64,000 nucleotides of DNA from Mastigias papua. Taxonomy: Eukaryota; Cnidaria; Scyphozoa; Rhizostomeae; Mastigiidae. Both the position numbers and the translations under genes were made by a program. The notes beneath the pieces are model-generated. The model ran no database searches, was not told where the DNA came from, and saw nothing but the letters and a program-made list of their open reading frames with translations. This document shows positions 25,918 to 41,524 of the stretch, in pieces. The stretch lies in assembly GCA_964019165.1 (NCBI GenBank), contig OZ025273.1, positions 7,695,605 to 7,759,604 of the forward strand, written 5' to 3'. How positions within the stretch are numbered: position 1 is the stretch's first letter; every line of letters begins with the position of its first letter.

Positions 25918-28458
25918 TAAAACACAGAAATGACACTGAACTCCGATTGACTTTATAATTAGCGACTAGTTTCGTCCGTTCACGCGGACTCTTCAGGCTA
26001 CACTGATTTTTTGAGTTCGTATTACTAAATTTATACTTTTTTTACATGTGAGATTTCGATTAGTATAACGTATTGATTGAGTATGGGACTTTGATTGATA
26101 TGACGTTTTAGTTGTATTCATGAAAACGAGGTTCTAAGTTGTTTTAAGCACTGTTTAGGGAAGGCTTGAATTTCTGTATGAAATAGTCCTCCTTTTCTTT
26201 TCGAAATGTTTCGTCCTGGTTCTGCAGTTTGTAGAAGGGGCAAATTGTAAACATTGGGGAAATATTTTTTGCACAATTATAAATATGTTTGCTGACCTTT
26301 AAATTTCTATATTGGGTTTGATTAATTTGATTTCGATGGACCGTTGCTCTGTGTCTTAGCGTATCGCCTGACTCGCCGATGTAATTTTCTTTACATGCAT
26401 TGCATGTTAAAACATATATAAAGTCTCTTACCCCGCAATTCATTTTTGTTTTAATATTGAAAGTTTTTTTCTTATCTTTGGGGCCTATTTCTACCTGGCT
26501 GCCGACAAGGATTTCTTTACAGGTTTGACAGCGGGGATCTGTGCATTTGGATATTTTGGGTTCGTTGGAAGTATTGTAGTTTGATTCAAATTTGGCTCTT
26601 GTTAGTATTCTTTTTAGATTTTCTGGTTGTCGTCTGCTGGGTATTAATTTGATTTTTTTCATTTCCTTATTCATTTTGGGGCTTGAATTCAAAATTGGTA
26701 TGGATTTTCGTATAATTGAGAATATGTTTGGGTTCCTAGGATTATATGTTGATACAAAAGTGAGCAAATTGTCTGTTTTGTTTTCTGTTGTGTTTGAACG
26801 CAATGTCTCTTGTGGAATGCTTTTGGCTTTTATTATGCCTTGGTTTATGAGGGTTATTGGATATCCAAGGTGAGTGAGGGTATTTTTAAGCTGCTCTAAT
26901 CTTGTTTCCAGCGTAGATCTTTGGTCGATAATCGTGCATAATCGTCTTGCAAGGTTGTATGGGATATTGTTCACGGTATGTTTGGGGTGTGATGATTGAA
27001 ATGGCACATAATTTTGGGTATCTGTTGGTTTGTAATATATGTCTGTAATGACTTTTTCATTAGATATTAGTAGTTTTACATCCAGGAAGTGCATCTCATT
27101 AGCATTTGATTCCATAGTAAATTTTATTTTTGGATGTAAACTGTTTAAAATTACATGAAGTTGATCTTCGTGACCGAGTGTTGTATCCCAATAGATGAAA
27201 CAATCATCTAAGTATCGAAACCATTCATTTTCAAATTTTTCACGGTACTCCTCCCCAAATTTCATTTCAATTTTTTGGTATAGTTTTGCTTCTAGGAAGG
27301 CCACTACCAAAGTTGCATAGACAGGGGCACATTTTGTGCCCATAGCTGTTCCTTGAATTTGTAAATATTTACGGCCATCAAAATTAAATACATTTTTCTC
27401 TAGGATGATCTTTAGGCTTTGTAGAATAAATTGGTCATCAATATTTTTTGGCTTTATGGAAGGATATTGTTCCAACCAATATTTTATAGCTTCTTGGCCT
27501 AGATTGTTGTCGATATTTGTATACATGTTAGAAATGTCAAACGTTAAAAATCTTCGTGTTTTCTCGGCGATCCGTGGTATTTTGTATCAACATATAATCC
27601 TAGGAACCCAAACATATTCTCAATTATACGAAAATCCATACCAATTTTGAATTCAAGCCCCAAAATGAATAAGGAAATGAAAAAAATCAAATTAATACCC
27701 AGCAGACGACAACCAGAAAATCTAAAAAGAATACTAACAAGAGCCAAATTTGAATCAAACTACAATACTTCCAACGAACCCAAAATATCCAAATGCACAG
27801 ATCCCCGCTGTCAAACCTGTAAAGAAATCCTTGTCGGCAGCCAGGTAGAAATAGGCCCCAAAGATAAGAAAAAAACTTTCAATATTAAAACAAAAATGAA
27901 TTGCGGGGTAAGAGACTTTATATATGTTTTAACATGCAATGCATGTAAAGAAAATTACATCGGCGAGTCAGGCGATACGCTAAGACACAGAGCAACGGTC
28001 CATCGAAATCAAATTAATCAAACCCAATATAGAAATTTAAAGGTCAGCAAACATATTTATAATTGTGCAAAAAATATTTCCCCAATGTTTACAATTTGCC
28101 CCTTCTACAAACTGCAGAACCAGGACGAAACATTTCGAAAAGAAAAGGAGGACTATTTCATACAGAAATTCAAGCCTTCCCTAAACAGTGCTTAAAACAA
28201 CTTAGAACCTCGTTTTCATGAATACAACTAAAACGTCATATCAATCAAAGTCCCATACTCAATCAATACGTTATACTAATCGAAATCTCACATGTAAAAA
28301 AAGTATAAATTTAGTAATACGAACTCAAAAAATCAGTGTAGCCTGAAGAGTCCGCGTGAACGGACGAAACTAGTCGCTAATTATAAAGTCAATCGGAGTT
28401 CAGTGTCATTTCTGTGTTTTACTCTATATTAAACGGTGCACAGACCTCTCTTCGTTTT

Positions 28459-28537
<79 letters not shown>

Positions 28538-29624
28538 GATTTCGAGAGGAGAATTATTAAATTATTCGACATTTTCCACGTAAAAAGCTCAATGTCACAG
28601 CTCTTTTCCTCCAAAATATTGAAGGAGCAGTCTGATTTAAGCATCAATCTATATCAAGCCTTTATATCCCTTGTGGTTGGGACGTTTTCGAGGGGATGGG
28701 GGCATTTCCAGGATTTGCGGTATTGGCAGAAATCATCTTGACTCTTCATTAAACAGCAATTGGATGCCCTTTTATAATCTTTAAATCCAATATATCTTTT
28801 GGAATTTTTATGACAAGAAACCTGATAGGGAACTTTGACCTTCATTTTGGCAAAAAGCGAAAAAACAAACATGGGATTCTAGCCTTCCCACGAACCTGAG
28901 ATTCCTTTTACAAAATGCATAGCGTAGCACTCCACCCACGATACATGCCAGATTTGCCTAGATTGTGTGTTTATTTGCTTTATAGGACCTTTTTGATGAA
29001 TACGTGCTGTTAGTTATCTGTTAGAACAGATTGTAGTGGAAGACACTAAGTTTCATTTCCCATACTGCATTGCTTTGAAAGGTGTATTTTCACTTCCAGG
29101 CATCCGATAAAGAGTTGATATGGGTTATAAGAATAAGCATCTTTCTTGTCGGGGCACTGTCAACTGTAATGGCATTAACTATCAAGAGCATATACGGTTT
29201 GTGGGCTTTGTGTTCTGATCTTGTTTACGTCATTTTGTTTCCTCAACTAATCTGTGCAATCTATGTTCCATTTGTAAACACAGGCGGATCGTTGGCGGCT
29301 TTCGTTGTTGGCATTATTCTCAGACTTGGTGGGGGTGAGGCACTGATTGGTTTGTCCCCATTTATCAAATACCCCTTGTATGATTACAAACTGGGGAAGC
29401 AATTATTCCCATTTCGCACATTAGCAATGGTCGTGTCATTGATAACGCTGATTGTAGTGTCATACGTATGCAGGCGTCTGTTTCCGAACTGTGGAATGTT
29501 CAAGAAGGTCAGTGACACTACATTATTGGCGATGGAAAGACCATTAAAGAGCCATGCGATACCAGATTATAGTAGTCGCAGTGTGCAAACATTCATTGAT
29601 CCAGAAAAGGAAGATACTTTATAA
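18101..29624 (+). CDS. SLC5A7: High-affinity choline transporter (CHT1, SLC5A7), complete
   Basis: Exons 18101-18281, 19346-19453, 21402-21706, 22264-22389, 23369-23522, 25419-25642 and 29100-29624 join in perfect phase to 540 codons plus stop (the human protein is 580). The sequence tracks CHT1 throughout: [19 protein letters not shown], then the [17 protein letters not shown] signature, [62 protein letters not shown] and ASDKELIWV. This plasma-membrane SLC5-fold symporter (13 membrane segments in the family) takes up choline with Na+ and Cl-, rate-limiting for acetylcholine synthesis in cholinergic cells. The C-tail is shorter than in vertebrates and carries a [10 protein letters not shown] stretch that may serve as a dileucine endocytosis signal, as known for CHT1. 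The last intron (25643-29099) holds a Penelope-like element; coding sequence is unaffected. Confidence 0.97.
19346..19453 (+). CDS. SLC5A7: SLC5A7 exon 2
   Basis: 108 nt; [20 protein letters not shown] and [14 protein letters not shown]; acceptor TTTGTAG, donor GTAAGC. Confidence 0.96.
20100..21400. other. SLC5A7 intron 2, unexplained sequence
   Basis: Contains an 81-codon open frame at 20858-21103 with no recognised family and GC-richer repeat-like patches at 20130-20330. No splice-compatible exon is needed here, because exons 2 and 3 already join in phase. Confidence 0.3.
21402..21706 (+). CDS. SLC5A7: SLC5A7 exon 3
   Basis: 305 nt; [20 protein letters not shown] to [11 protein letters not shown], several membrane helices; donor GTGAGT, phase 0. 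Confidence 0.97.
22264..22389 (+). CDS. SLC5A7: SLC5A7 exon 4
   Basis: 126 nt; [14 protein letters not shown] to [10 protein letters not shown]; acceptor TTTTTCAG, donor GTAAGT. Confidence 0.95.
23369..23522 (+). CDS. SLC5A7: SLC5A7 exon 5
   Basis: 154 nt; [20 protein letters not shown] to LIGAIAKST; acceptor CCCTTGCAG, phase 1 at the end. Confidence 0.96.
24050..24160 (+). repeat. interspersed repeat copy in SLC5A7 intron 5
   Basis: Second copy of the GCCAATCAG-containing family seen at 6340-6450; ends with a GAAAGTGCAC word also found near 6475-6486. Confidence 0.5.
24317..24482. mobile_element. 166-bp MITE with TAA target-site duplication
   Basis: Terminal inverted repeats GGGATCATTCATCCGTTACG and (reverse complement of the right end) GGGCTCATTCACCTGTTACG bound a 166-bp non-coding element. 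TAA flanks it on both sides (24314-24316 and 24483-24485). A three-base TWA duplication is typical of PIF/Harbinger elements, so a Harbinger-type MITE is inferred. A relative of the same size lies at 61501-61667. Confidence 0.8.
25419..25642 (+). CDS. SLC5A7: SLC5A7 exon 6
   Basis: 224 nt; [14 protein letters not shown] to [13 protein letters not shown], includes the [10 protein letters not shown] helix; donor GTAAGT. Confidence 0.96.
25829..25914 (+). repeat. TA microsatellite abutting the Penelope-like element
   Basis: About 85 bases of uninterrupted TA, ending exactly where the inverted arm of the PLE begins. Confidence 0.95.
26144..27579 (-). CDS. Penelope-like RT/GIY-YIG protein, 5'-truncated
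   Basis: Open from the element's inner end through 26144 without an intact N-terminus; the first ATG (27526) is internal. RT motifs in order: [10 protein letters not shown] (motif A region), [26 protein letters not shown] (catalytic aspartates) and [10 protein letters not shown] cysteine cluster [11 protein letters not shown] follows, then the GIY-YIG endonuclease domain [20 protein letters not shown] with downstream arginines ([12 protein letters not shown]). This order, RT then C-terminal GIY-YIG, defines EN-containing Penelope-like elements. Upstream RT fingers motifs are absent, so it is inactive as read. Confidence 0.93.
27580..28195 (+). pseudogene. truncated second copy of the PLE ORF (linker and GIY-YIG domain only)
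   Basis: Reads in frame from [15 protein letters not shown] through the cysteine cluster and GIY-YIG domain to the same stop (FKPSLNSA). Its 182 C-terminal residues are identical to those of the minus-strand copy. The RT domain is absent. Confidence 0.93.
28461..28531 (+). repeat. TA microsatellite right of the PLE
   Basis: About 70 bases of TA, separated from the PLE arm by some 32 bases of unrelated sequence. Confidence 0.95.
29100..29624 (+). CDS. SLC5A7: SLC5A7 exon 7 (C-terminal)
   Basis: 525 nt; [20 protein letters not shown] through the last helices and the cytoplasmic tail ending DPEKEDTL; acceptor TTCCAG. Confidence 0.97.
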   Translation, partial: ASDKELIWVIRISIFLVGALSTVMALTIKSIYGLWALCSDLVYVILFPQLICAIYVPFVNTGGSLAAFVVGIILRLGGGEALIGLSPFIKYPLYDYKLGKQLFPFRTLAMVVSLITLIVVSYVCRRLFPNCGMFKKVSDTTLLAMERPLKSHAIPDYSSRSVQTFIDPEKEDTL

Positions 29625-31901
<2,277 letters not shown>

Positions 31902-32035
31902 TGTATGTATATGTATATACTATATGTTTATATATTTGTCTAATGATAGAATACGACTAGAGAGGCCTGATGATTTGTCTGTCAATGAAACCTAGAGTCG
32001 CTTAAATTAGTCTCTCTCATCTTATTCTATTGTCA

Positions 32036-32391
<356 letters not shown>

Positions 32392-33149
32392 TTTCAGGCA
32401 TAGGGAATTGCTAGAAGAGAAATCGTCAATTTCTTATTCGTACGTACAATGAATGTTGAGGTACGGGAATTTTGTTTTATTTTAATTAGTCGGTCCTTTG
32501 ACGCAATGCATTTATTTCCTTGTTAGGCAAGGTGATCCGCCATCTCATTCCCCTTTATGTTTCCATCTCATTTTCAATTGCATTTCATAAATTGTTTGCA
32601 TATCATCTCAGTAATTCCTATAAATCCGAGAGCTCCATGTCCTTTAGTTTTTTTCTTGTTTGGCTGGCCATCTTTAAATCATCGTTTGTTCTAAGGCGTT
32701 AATATACTTTGATTTGATTTGTATCCAATTTTAGAGAACCTGCAATAGGCTGTCTGAATTCTATGCTACCGATAGTAGAATTTCCAAGAACAAACACTCT
32801 TTTTCTTCTTGTTTCTTTGAATTCTCCATTGTGTTTTGAATGCTCTTTTGCGGTTTGTGCCGCTTCCAATTTGTTGACCACTGACTATGTTGACTGAGTA
32901 ATGCTTTAAGTGCTTTCATTTGACTGTTTCTTAGAAGCTTCTTGCGATTTTTGCGGGTTTTCACATTTTATTTCAATGGCATTTGAATTTTATTTTGGTG
33001 TGTCGGTGGCGACGGAACGGTTATCCTTTCAAAAAGATCGCGTCTCTTTTCCTTTTAGTTAAAGCTTTACCGACATTGAGAGTCTTGAGAAAGACCCTCA
33101 TATGATTCACGGATTTCAGCAGCGATTCTTATAACTCTAGTTTTGAGCT

Positions 33150-33530
33150 ATGGTCTTATTCTTCTGAATGCTGGTTGCTTTTGATTTGTTGTACGATATC
33201 CTCTTCAGTTAAACAACAAGGAACACTGACCAGTTTCAACTCTTCGGTTTGCTCTTTCCTATGAAAAAGCATACCACATTCCATTTTTCTCGACCAACCC
33301 ATGCTCTTTGCAGGTCTTCCTGTATCTCTATGGTGAACACATGCACATGCATACAGTGTCATATCCTTTAGAAAATTGCATATTGCTCGCTTTCACATTG
33401 CAAAGCTTTGTCGTTTATAGATATATTGAAAAGCAAAGGACCACGTACAGCTCCGTGTGGAACCTCCTGAAAATTATGTTTTGTTGAGCTTGTAGTTAGC
33501 TGTTTACCAAGTTAAGTGCAACGCAATCAA
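33150..33530 (-). pseudogene. decayed LINE reverse transcriptase fragment
   Basis: On the minus strand the frame reads QEVPHGAVRGPLLFNISIND, a recognisable ruin of the non-LTR RT motif GVPQGSxLGPLLFxxYIND. It is followed downstream by CGMLFHRKEQTEELKLVSVP, the usual post-YADD segment of CR1-like RTs. Stops and frame changes interrupt it. Sequence on to about 32700 (lysine-rich frames) may belong to the same relic. Confidence 0.75.
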
Positions 33531-33559
33531 TTCTGTATGCTTGCAAACTCTCTGTGAAT

Positions 33560-36500
33560 AGATGATATAGTATGCAGCCACATACTTTGGGTCATTCCTT
33601 CTGTAAGTACTAAAGCTACCTATCAAGACTTCAACAGTTCCAATTGAGATATGTTGACAGGTGTAACCCTTTCTATTGCTTGATAATTGAGGATTTATTA
33701 TAATGCAAAAAGTTATGATTAGGCCTCGATCGCATCAGAAGTTATCTCACTTACCTTTGGGTTTGTACCTCATCAACTACAGTGCAGTTGTCTAGATACT
33801 GTGCACATAGGCGGGTCGAGAGTTTGGTTTTGGGTGGGGCCATTTCGGAAAGAAAATTGTTGGGAGGGGACATTTCTCGTAGCCACGCCCATCTGCAACT
33901 TTTGAAATGTTTTGTAGAGTGCTCAATTCATTTCTTATTCTTTTTCTCGTCTATTTCATGACGCCTATCTCTGAATAAAAGTTTTCACAATACGAAATAT
34001 TACCGTTTGGGAGGCCATGCCCCCCCCTGGATCCGCACTTGTATAATCAGTAAAGCTCAGTTCATCAAAATTTCATATTGCGCGAAATCTGAAATATTGG
34101 ATGAATCCCTTGGACTTCCATTTTCAGATCATTGCACGTTTCTCTCAACAAGAAACAAGCTTTTTGCTTTCAACCTGAATGCTTCTTAATATTCTTGAAA
34201 TATCCATTATCAGCAACAACCCAGATAAGGCAACTGTGAGACAAAAAAGAACGTTCGGTTAGAAACAGTTGAAAGACTGGTGTTGCTTGTATTTTGTTTC
34301 CAGTTTAATAAAACATTTTCTTACAAAACAGTTTTGTCTTGTTTACTTTCGAAGCTCAGCCTTCCTGTATTCCTTAATTTTTGCCAAATTTGAGCTTCAT
34401 CGTTCTATATACTTATCTCTTCCAAAAACAATGTGTATTTTTTAAACATGTTGACCTTGGTTATAAAGTTTGATACAATGTTCATGTCTCAAGTAGATTG
34501 ACCCAGAGTGGAAGCTACGCAGTAATAAGCCCTCACATAGGAACCTTTTATGCATCAAGAACCTACAGCCTGAAATTAGATATTTTTGTTTCAGTTACTT
34601 AAACCTTTTCAGCCTGACATTACATGAGCAGGCTCTTGTAAATGCTTACTTTTATTATCTATTCTGTAGCAGTAAATTTAGGCCATTCACACTGTATGCC
34701 AATCACCTTATTCATATATGCTTCAAACAGCATTCGTAACTATGATAGGCAGGGCCTGAAACGATAAGATCAGCGTTAAGGACTTACGCCCTGATTTCTG
34801 AAACTACCTTATCGCATAGGGACATGAGCAGGCTCATTTCTAGATTCCCGGTTGTTGTGTGCGGGTTTTTCCTGTATATTGCTCATTCCTATAAATATAC
34901 TTTCAACCATTTCAATGAATCTTGGAAAAGTGTATCTGGTTGCCCTCCGTTTTTAAGGTTTGATAAATGTTGCGATATTTAAAGTACATTCAGGTGTGAC
35001 CAGGCGCGCCGAGAGCCTACACGGGGAACAGGGCAAGCGGAAAAAGTGGGAAGTCTGATAACATTATTTCGAAATAGTCACCACTTGATCATTTCATAGC
35101 TTTTGAAGCCCCTCTCAGACACGGGGCAATGTGTCCCTTCCCCCGCTCGGCGGGCCTGGGTATGACAGAGACCTTATTATATAAAAAATTAACTAAATGC
35201 CTGCGAATTTTGACTTCGGTTTCTAGCCGGGATATAATCAATACATCGACTCAAATCGGAAACAAAAACCCACAACAAATCTTTTGATACCAATAGAAAC
35301 TGTCAGTTACAGAAAGGTCGTAAATTTGTAATCAAAGTAGAACAAAAGTAGACTGAACATGCGGATATGGATTTATACATATACGTGCCTCTATAAATTA
35401 TTGATGTACCCGTTCAAATATCCGTTTCCGTGAAGCTGCGAACTCTAGTCAATGTTACACTCGTCATTGTTTCATATATTTTAGGAAGTACTTATAAAGC
35501 ACTCCTTTGTCTATCTGTAGTTCCCTTTCCAACTTGAATCTTTAGCTACTGGCACAGAATAAGGATTTGGCAGAAGGGTAACTCGCATTGGCACCTTTCG
35601 TGCTTGGAAAATTTTCAAAATGAGCGGGGGGTCGGAATAAGCAGGGGACTGGAAGTTGGTCTACTGTGGTACCAATTTGTTTTCATACAAAAACCATGGT
35701 ACATGCCTCTGTAGATAATGCTTAGTCATTATTTGGTCATGACTACAGAATTCGTAGAACTTAAGTACTGCTTTCTCGTTCCGAATAAAGGAATTCAAAC
35801 TCGCATATCTTTTCTTCAGGCTTTTCAAAGAAAAGGTGAGCACATAGTAAGCGGGGGTCCTAATAAAAACGGACGGTCGGTAGTTTCTTCCGAAAAAATA
35901 AGCGGGGGATGCTTATCCGGGATCTAAGAGTATTGGAATAGAAAGATCAAATCGAAATGGTCATGGCTTGGAAAGCATAGAAATCTCGCTAACGAGTCAT
36001 TTGGTTTACTCTGTAATGCAAATATTGGGGATAGTCACAGAAATATGTCTACTTTGCCATTTATCGTAGCAAATAAAATATTAAATATTTGTACAGATAT
36101 GAGATTAAGGTCATTGGAAACCCTTACGAAAGCATAGATGAGGTAGATATGGTTTAGATTCCTTTGTAGCATATGGCAAATTGTGGAATGTCGTTTCTGT
36201 GTCGCATCACATTTTGGTCCTGATATATCAAGTTGAGAACGCGAGAGACATGCTTGAACATGTTCAAATACAGTGAGCTGTGTGTATCGGCTGTATGTGT
36301 TGCCCATAGTTGTGCACTAGTTGTAAAGTCCTCAGAATTTACTGTAAAGCTCTCAGGGCAAATCTAAATAAGATAGCTACTAATACATGGCTAGCGATAT
36401 TGCAATGATATTGTTTTTGCATCAGTTCATTTTTTGTAAGCATATGCTGTTTTTGCAGGCATCAATCATTTGGGCATGAAACTATCTATTGTATACTGCC

Positions 36501-36740
36501 TTACATTTGCAAGTCCAAAAGTCTAGTCCCTGGTCAGGCAAAGCCAATAATTGGGAAAAATTACATATGCTGCATGGCACAGTGACATTTGTAGCTGTTT
36601 GATATTAATCAGATTATGATCTGTTACATCTTCAACTGCCATGCATGTCTGTTCGGGCCTGAGTCTGGTCTATTTTATGAGACCACACGTCTCACTGAAG
36701 AAGTGCCATCAGGGCCATATTCAATAGAGATGCACACATT
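33560..36740. other. gene-free stretch
   Basis: No gene seen apart from the repeat at 34205-34390. Patches at 33820-34040, 35000-35160 and 35570-35930 are G-rich repeat-like text, including AATAAGC/GCGGGGG words of the family also seen near 4900-5160 and 9400-9450. Confidence 0.35.
34205..34390 (-). repeat. interspersed repeat, inverted copy of 42830-43000
   Basis: The reverse complement reads CAGTTGCCTTATCTGGGTTG, AAACTGGAAACAA and AGGCTGAGCT in the same order as the matching words at 42830-43000. Non-coding; probably a short mobile element. Confidence 0.6.
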
Positions 36741-36749
36741 TTTGCAATA

Positions 36750-37690
36750 ATAATTAATTTTTCACTAAGCCTCAATATTCTGAATTTTTTTATATTTTCA
36801 GTCTAAGATCACTCTTAAATTATTTTTAGGTGCCAATAGTACCACTTCATCTCAAAATCATAAGAATACTCATAAATGAGCCTCTGCGCATAATAGATAG
36901 ATAGAGTATCTTCAAATCTTTGTTGAGATTTAACCCACTGTAATTACTCCCGGATGGGATAAGTAAGTTCAGAACGCAGCATAAAATTCACAACTGTTTT
37001 GTTATCTAGAAATCTTGAATATACAAAAGTCCAAGTCTTTTGAGCCTCGCATTACTCTTGAAGTATTCTTAAATTTCTGCGATTTTGAGCCTCGATATTC
37101 TTATAAACATTATTCTTTTATTAAAAAAATATGTGTGGTAGAAAATTGAGATTGAAGATATCGTTGCATAAACTACCGCAACTACTTCCCTGCTTCTTGT
37201 AGGTTCTTTGCTCTAGAATATCAGTTTCAACCTCATTGCCACAAATGTACAAGTTTAACGTCTCAGTTTTCTACATTAGCATTGCGCACTTTTTTATATT
37301 TGTACTTTAAGTCCACTTTGAGACTAGAGTTCCTTATTTTTTATTTGACTGCAGCTCAAAGTTCCTTGACCTGTTTCTTGTCGTTACCTTTCTAGAATAT
37401 GTATGTTAACTAGACTGCCACGAGCAAGTTTAACTTTCTCCCGGTTGTAGCGGCAGCCTGACAGTGCCATAAAAAGCATCTCCATAAAAACTTAGTTGCC
37501 TCCGATGCCGGGAGGAGCCCTAACCCTTTTCTAATGATATTAGTACCCTTTTTCTCGCGTATCATGTGAAGCCACAAGTCTCGTCTTCATCTGTGTTTTA
37601 TCATTTTTTGTGTATTTTGACGGCTTTACTAATCGGGGCCTCAGCATTCTCATTAAACATTTACTGTGTCAGAAAAATAACGTGTTTCGA
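36750..37690 (+). repeat. interspersed repeats with GAGCCTCGATATTCTTATAA motif
   Basis: The motif and relatives recur here (about 36770, 37045, 37090, 37640) with a central ACTCCCGGATGGGATAAGTA segment similar to 7160-7190 and 54480-54500. Probably one or two copies of a dispersed non-coding element. Confidence 0.4.
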
Positions 37691-38139
37691 CAAGATTCCT
37701 GTTGCAGACAAGTAAAGCTGGAGTCATACCGCAAAAAGTGCAAGTAACCACTGGGGATATAGCCACAGAATGTTCTTTCTAACTTGGTTGATGATGTCAT
37801 TCCTATCCAAAGTTCCTAGAAACCATGACTCTTGCCACATATGGAGTTCTTATATATTAAACCTATTGTTTTTTCTGGAATGATAATATTTGTTTCACTG
37901 GGGACCATTGTGCTCAAGGAGCTATAAATTGAAAGAAACAATCAATTCACACGCTTTTAGACCGCGGACGTGACTGGGGAAGATGCAAATCTATGGTCAA
38001 GAGGCAACTACATCTAAACACAGAATGGGACCTTTTCCTGCTGTTGAACTATGGAGAATATTAACTTTGTTCACTATTGTAAGTGAAATTCTCTTATATC
38101 GTGTCTTAATATTTTCTAGGTTTATTAGCTAACCTACAC

Positions 38140-39415
<1,276 letters not shown>

Positions 39416-39539
39416 CATTGCATTGATTCACATAAGATTTGCTTTTTCTGTACAAAGCAGCGTTTAACATATGGATAGGTTCGCTCTTGAAAATGCAATT
39501 TGCGAGACAATCATCAAAATACAGAAAAATGATAGACAA

Positions 39540-41519
39540 CGCCCATTTTTGCATACATACAAGTGGTAGGTGGCGTCTGCAGAGATAATGTTAGTGCTAA
39601 GAACTTGCACCTCTAGACAAGTTACGACCTAGACGAACACGATGTCCGAAAACACCTGCAACTCCTCGTGGAAAGTGGTGTAGTATACATTCTATTGACA
39701 GCGACCGGTGAAGAATCATATTTTCATATATGAAACAGAAAGTTTTAGCGGTAAAGTTTCTGAAAATATTAATAAGCCCGAAACCATGTGCTCAACAGAC
39801 AGCATAAGCCTTGGCCTTGGTTACGCTTGCCCGCAAAATTTATCACCTATCACCATTCATGAAAACAACGACCAAAGATCAGAGTTTTTCAGGTTTTTGG
39901 ATGTGACTGACAAATTAATGGACGGCATTAGGCAATTATGCAATGATGTTGATATCTAAAAGGACAAGCTGAGAAGCTAGTGAACCAAAATTGTGAACTC
40001 AAAACCGAAAACAACAAGCTCAAAACCTCCACGATAATTCAACACCCTCATAAGCAAGCCAAGCCTGAAAACAATGAACACAATATTGTGAACAATAAGA
40101 ATATTGTGCTTAAGAGCATAGCTATTAAAGTGACATGGTCTCACAGAAGAAGAAACATCCTAACAAAAGACAACGTAACGGGAAAGAAGCATTAATTTTT
40201 AGCACGGAGGAAAATCCATAGAAAATCTAAAGAAAAAACACTATAGGATCCCCTGTGAAAGAGTCAAAGGAAGGGAACAAACAAGATACCCAAGTGGCAC
40301 AAATAGCCTCTGCAGATGATGATGTAAGTGTTATAGGGGATTGCCCTAGTCAAAAGGAAAGCAGAAGGGGGTAGCCTCTGCAGATGATGATGTAAATGTT
40401 ATAGGGGGTTGCCCTAGTCAAAAGGAAAGCAGAAGGAGATAGTTAGCAAGTACTACGAAAGATAGTTGTTATTGTTGGTGACTCACTTGTAAAAATATTC
40501 ATAGCTGAAAACTTAGGGCAGCTTTGAAGCAAGATGTCATCGTTCGGTCTATTTCGGGTACAAAAACTGGTGATATGGTGCACTATACCAACCAGCCATG
40601 GAAGAAAACGCAAATCTCTAAATCTTTCACTGCGGAACGAATGACCTCCGCTGTAACTTGGATGCAGAAAACATTGTATATATTATAGTAAAAGTGGCTC
40701 TCTCGATGAATGAAGACAACAATTCCTATCATGTTCTTATGGTCAAAAAGTAAGCTCTACAAAACATGTCGAAGATCTATTCAAAAAGGCAGACCAACAA
40801 TTACATGCGCTTGCCCGACTTTTTAATTATATAGATCCTATGAAATTAAAACTGCTAATGGGTGCACTCATAAAATCACAATTCAGTCACTGTTCACTTT
40901 TATGGATGTTCCACAACAGAAGAGCCAATGCCAAGTTAAATAAGGCCTGTGAAAGAGCATTGCCATTTGCATGCAAAAGTAGTGGAGTAAATCCTGTTAA
41001 TAATTTAAATAAATCCCTGACAATCCATCAATGCAATTTTCAGTTACTTTATGATTGAAATGTTGAAGACAGAGAGAAACCCCAATCTAACTTCTATGAA
41101 GGACATATTTACTGAAAAAAATAGTCATTATAGCCTGCGAAATGCAAGGCTTTTTTCAACTGCCGAAGTAAGTACAGCAATATATGATACAAATAATATT
41201 CAATATAGAGGCTGCTCGTTGTGGTCCTCACTGACCAAAATTTTGAAAGACAGTAACACGTTGCAACTATTTAAAAGGAGAATAAAACAGTGAGATGATA
41301 TTTGTTGCAGCTGCAAAGTGTGCAAAAGTTTTATTAAAGACTTGGGCTTTTTAGATTAGTTTATTGTATTTGTTAATTAACTATATTTATATCTCTTCCT
41401 TATTTTTAGCATAGTTAGCCTTAGTTAACCTTTTGTTAGCTATTTTAAAAGCCAACTTTAAATTTATTGATGATGATGATATTAATGATGGTGATGATGA
41501 TGATCATCATCATCATCAT
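39540..41519 (+). mobile_element. internally deleted CR1-like LINE nested in the PLE
   Basis: An ORF1-like part is followed by an SGNH-hydrolase-like segment (VVIVGDSLVK near 40470, then HCGTND near 40630). It jumps straight to the extreme C-terminus of the reverse transcriptase (40840-41293: PMKLKLLMGALIKSQFSHCS ... LRNARLFSTAEVSTAIYDTN). Endonuclease and catalytic RT are missing. It ends in a GAT/ATC-rich simple tail (41466-41519), as CR1-group LINEs do. The left limit is uncertain. Confidence 0.75.
40304..40439 (+). repeat. 68-bp tandem duplication in the LINE ORF1 region
   Basis: The segment TAGCCTCTGCAGATGATGAT ... GCAGAAGG occurs twice in a row with only a few differences. Confidence 0.88.
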
Positions 41520-41524
41520 GAAAG

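Larger units (their letters stand above)
25911..28428. mobile_element. Penelope-like element, head-to-head inverted pair
   Basis: A longer minus-strand copy (27579 to 25911) and a 5'-truncated plus-strand copy (27580 to 28428) meet at their 5' ends. The arms 25911-26759 and 27580-28428 are reverse complements, equal in length (849 bp), and show no difference where I compared them, so the insertion looks recent. The 820-bp centre (26760-27579) is unique to the longer copy. TA arrays flank both sides at a short distance. Inverted, 5'-truncated partner copies are a known habit of Penelope-like elements. The reverse-transcriptase N-terminus is missing, so the element cannot be autonomous. Confidence 0.93.

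Noticed and set aside
41466..41519. GAT/ATC run as a CRISPR-like or regulatory repeat
   Set aside because: No spacers; it is the simple-sequence tail of the LINE.
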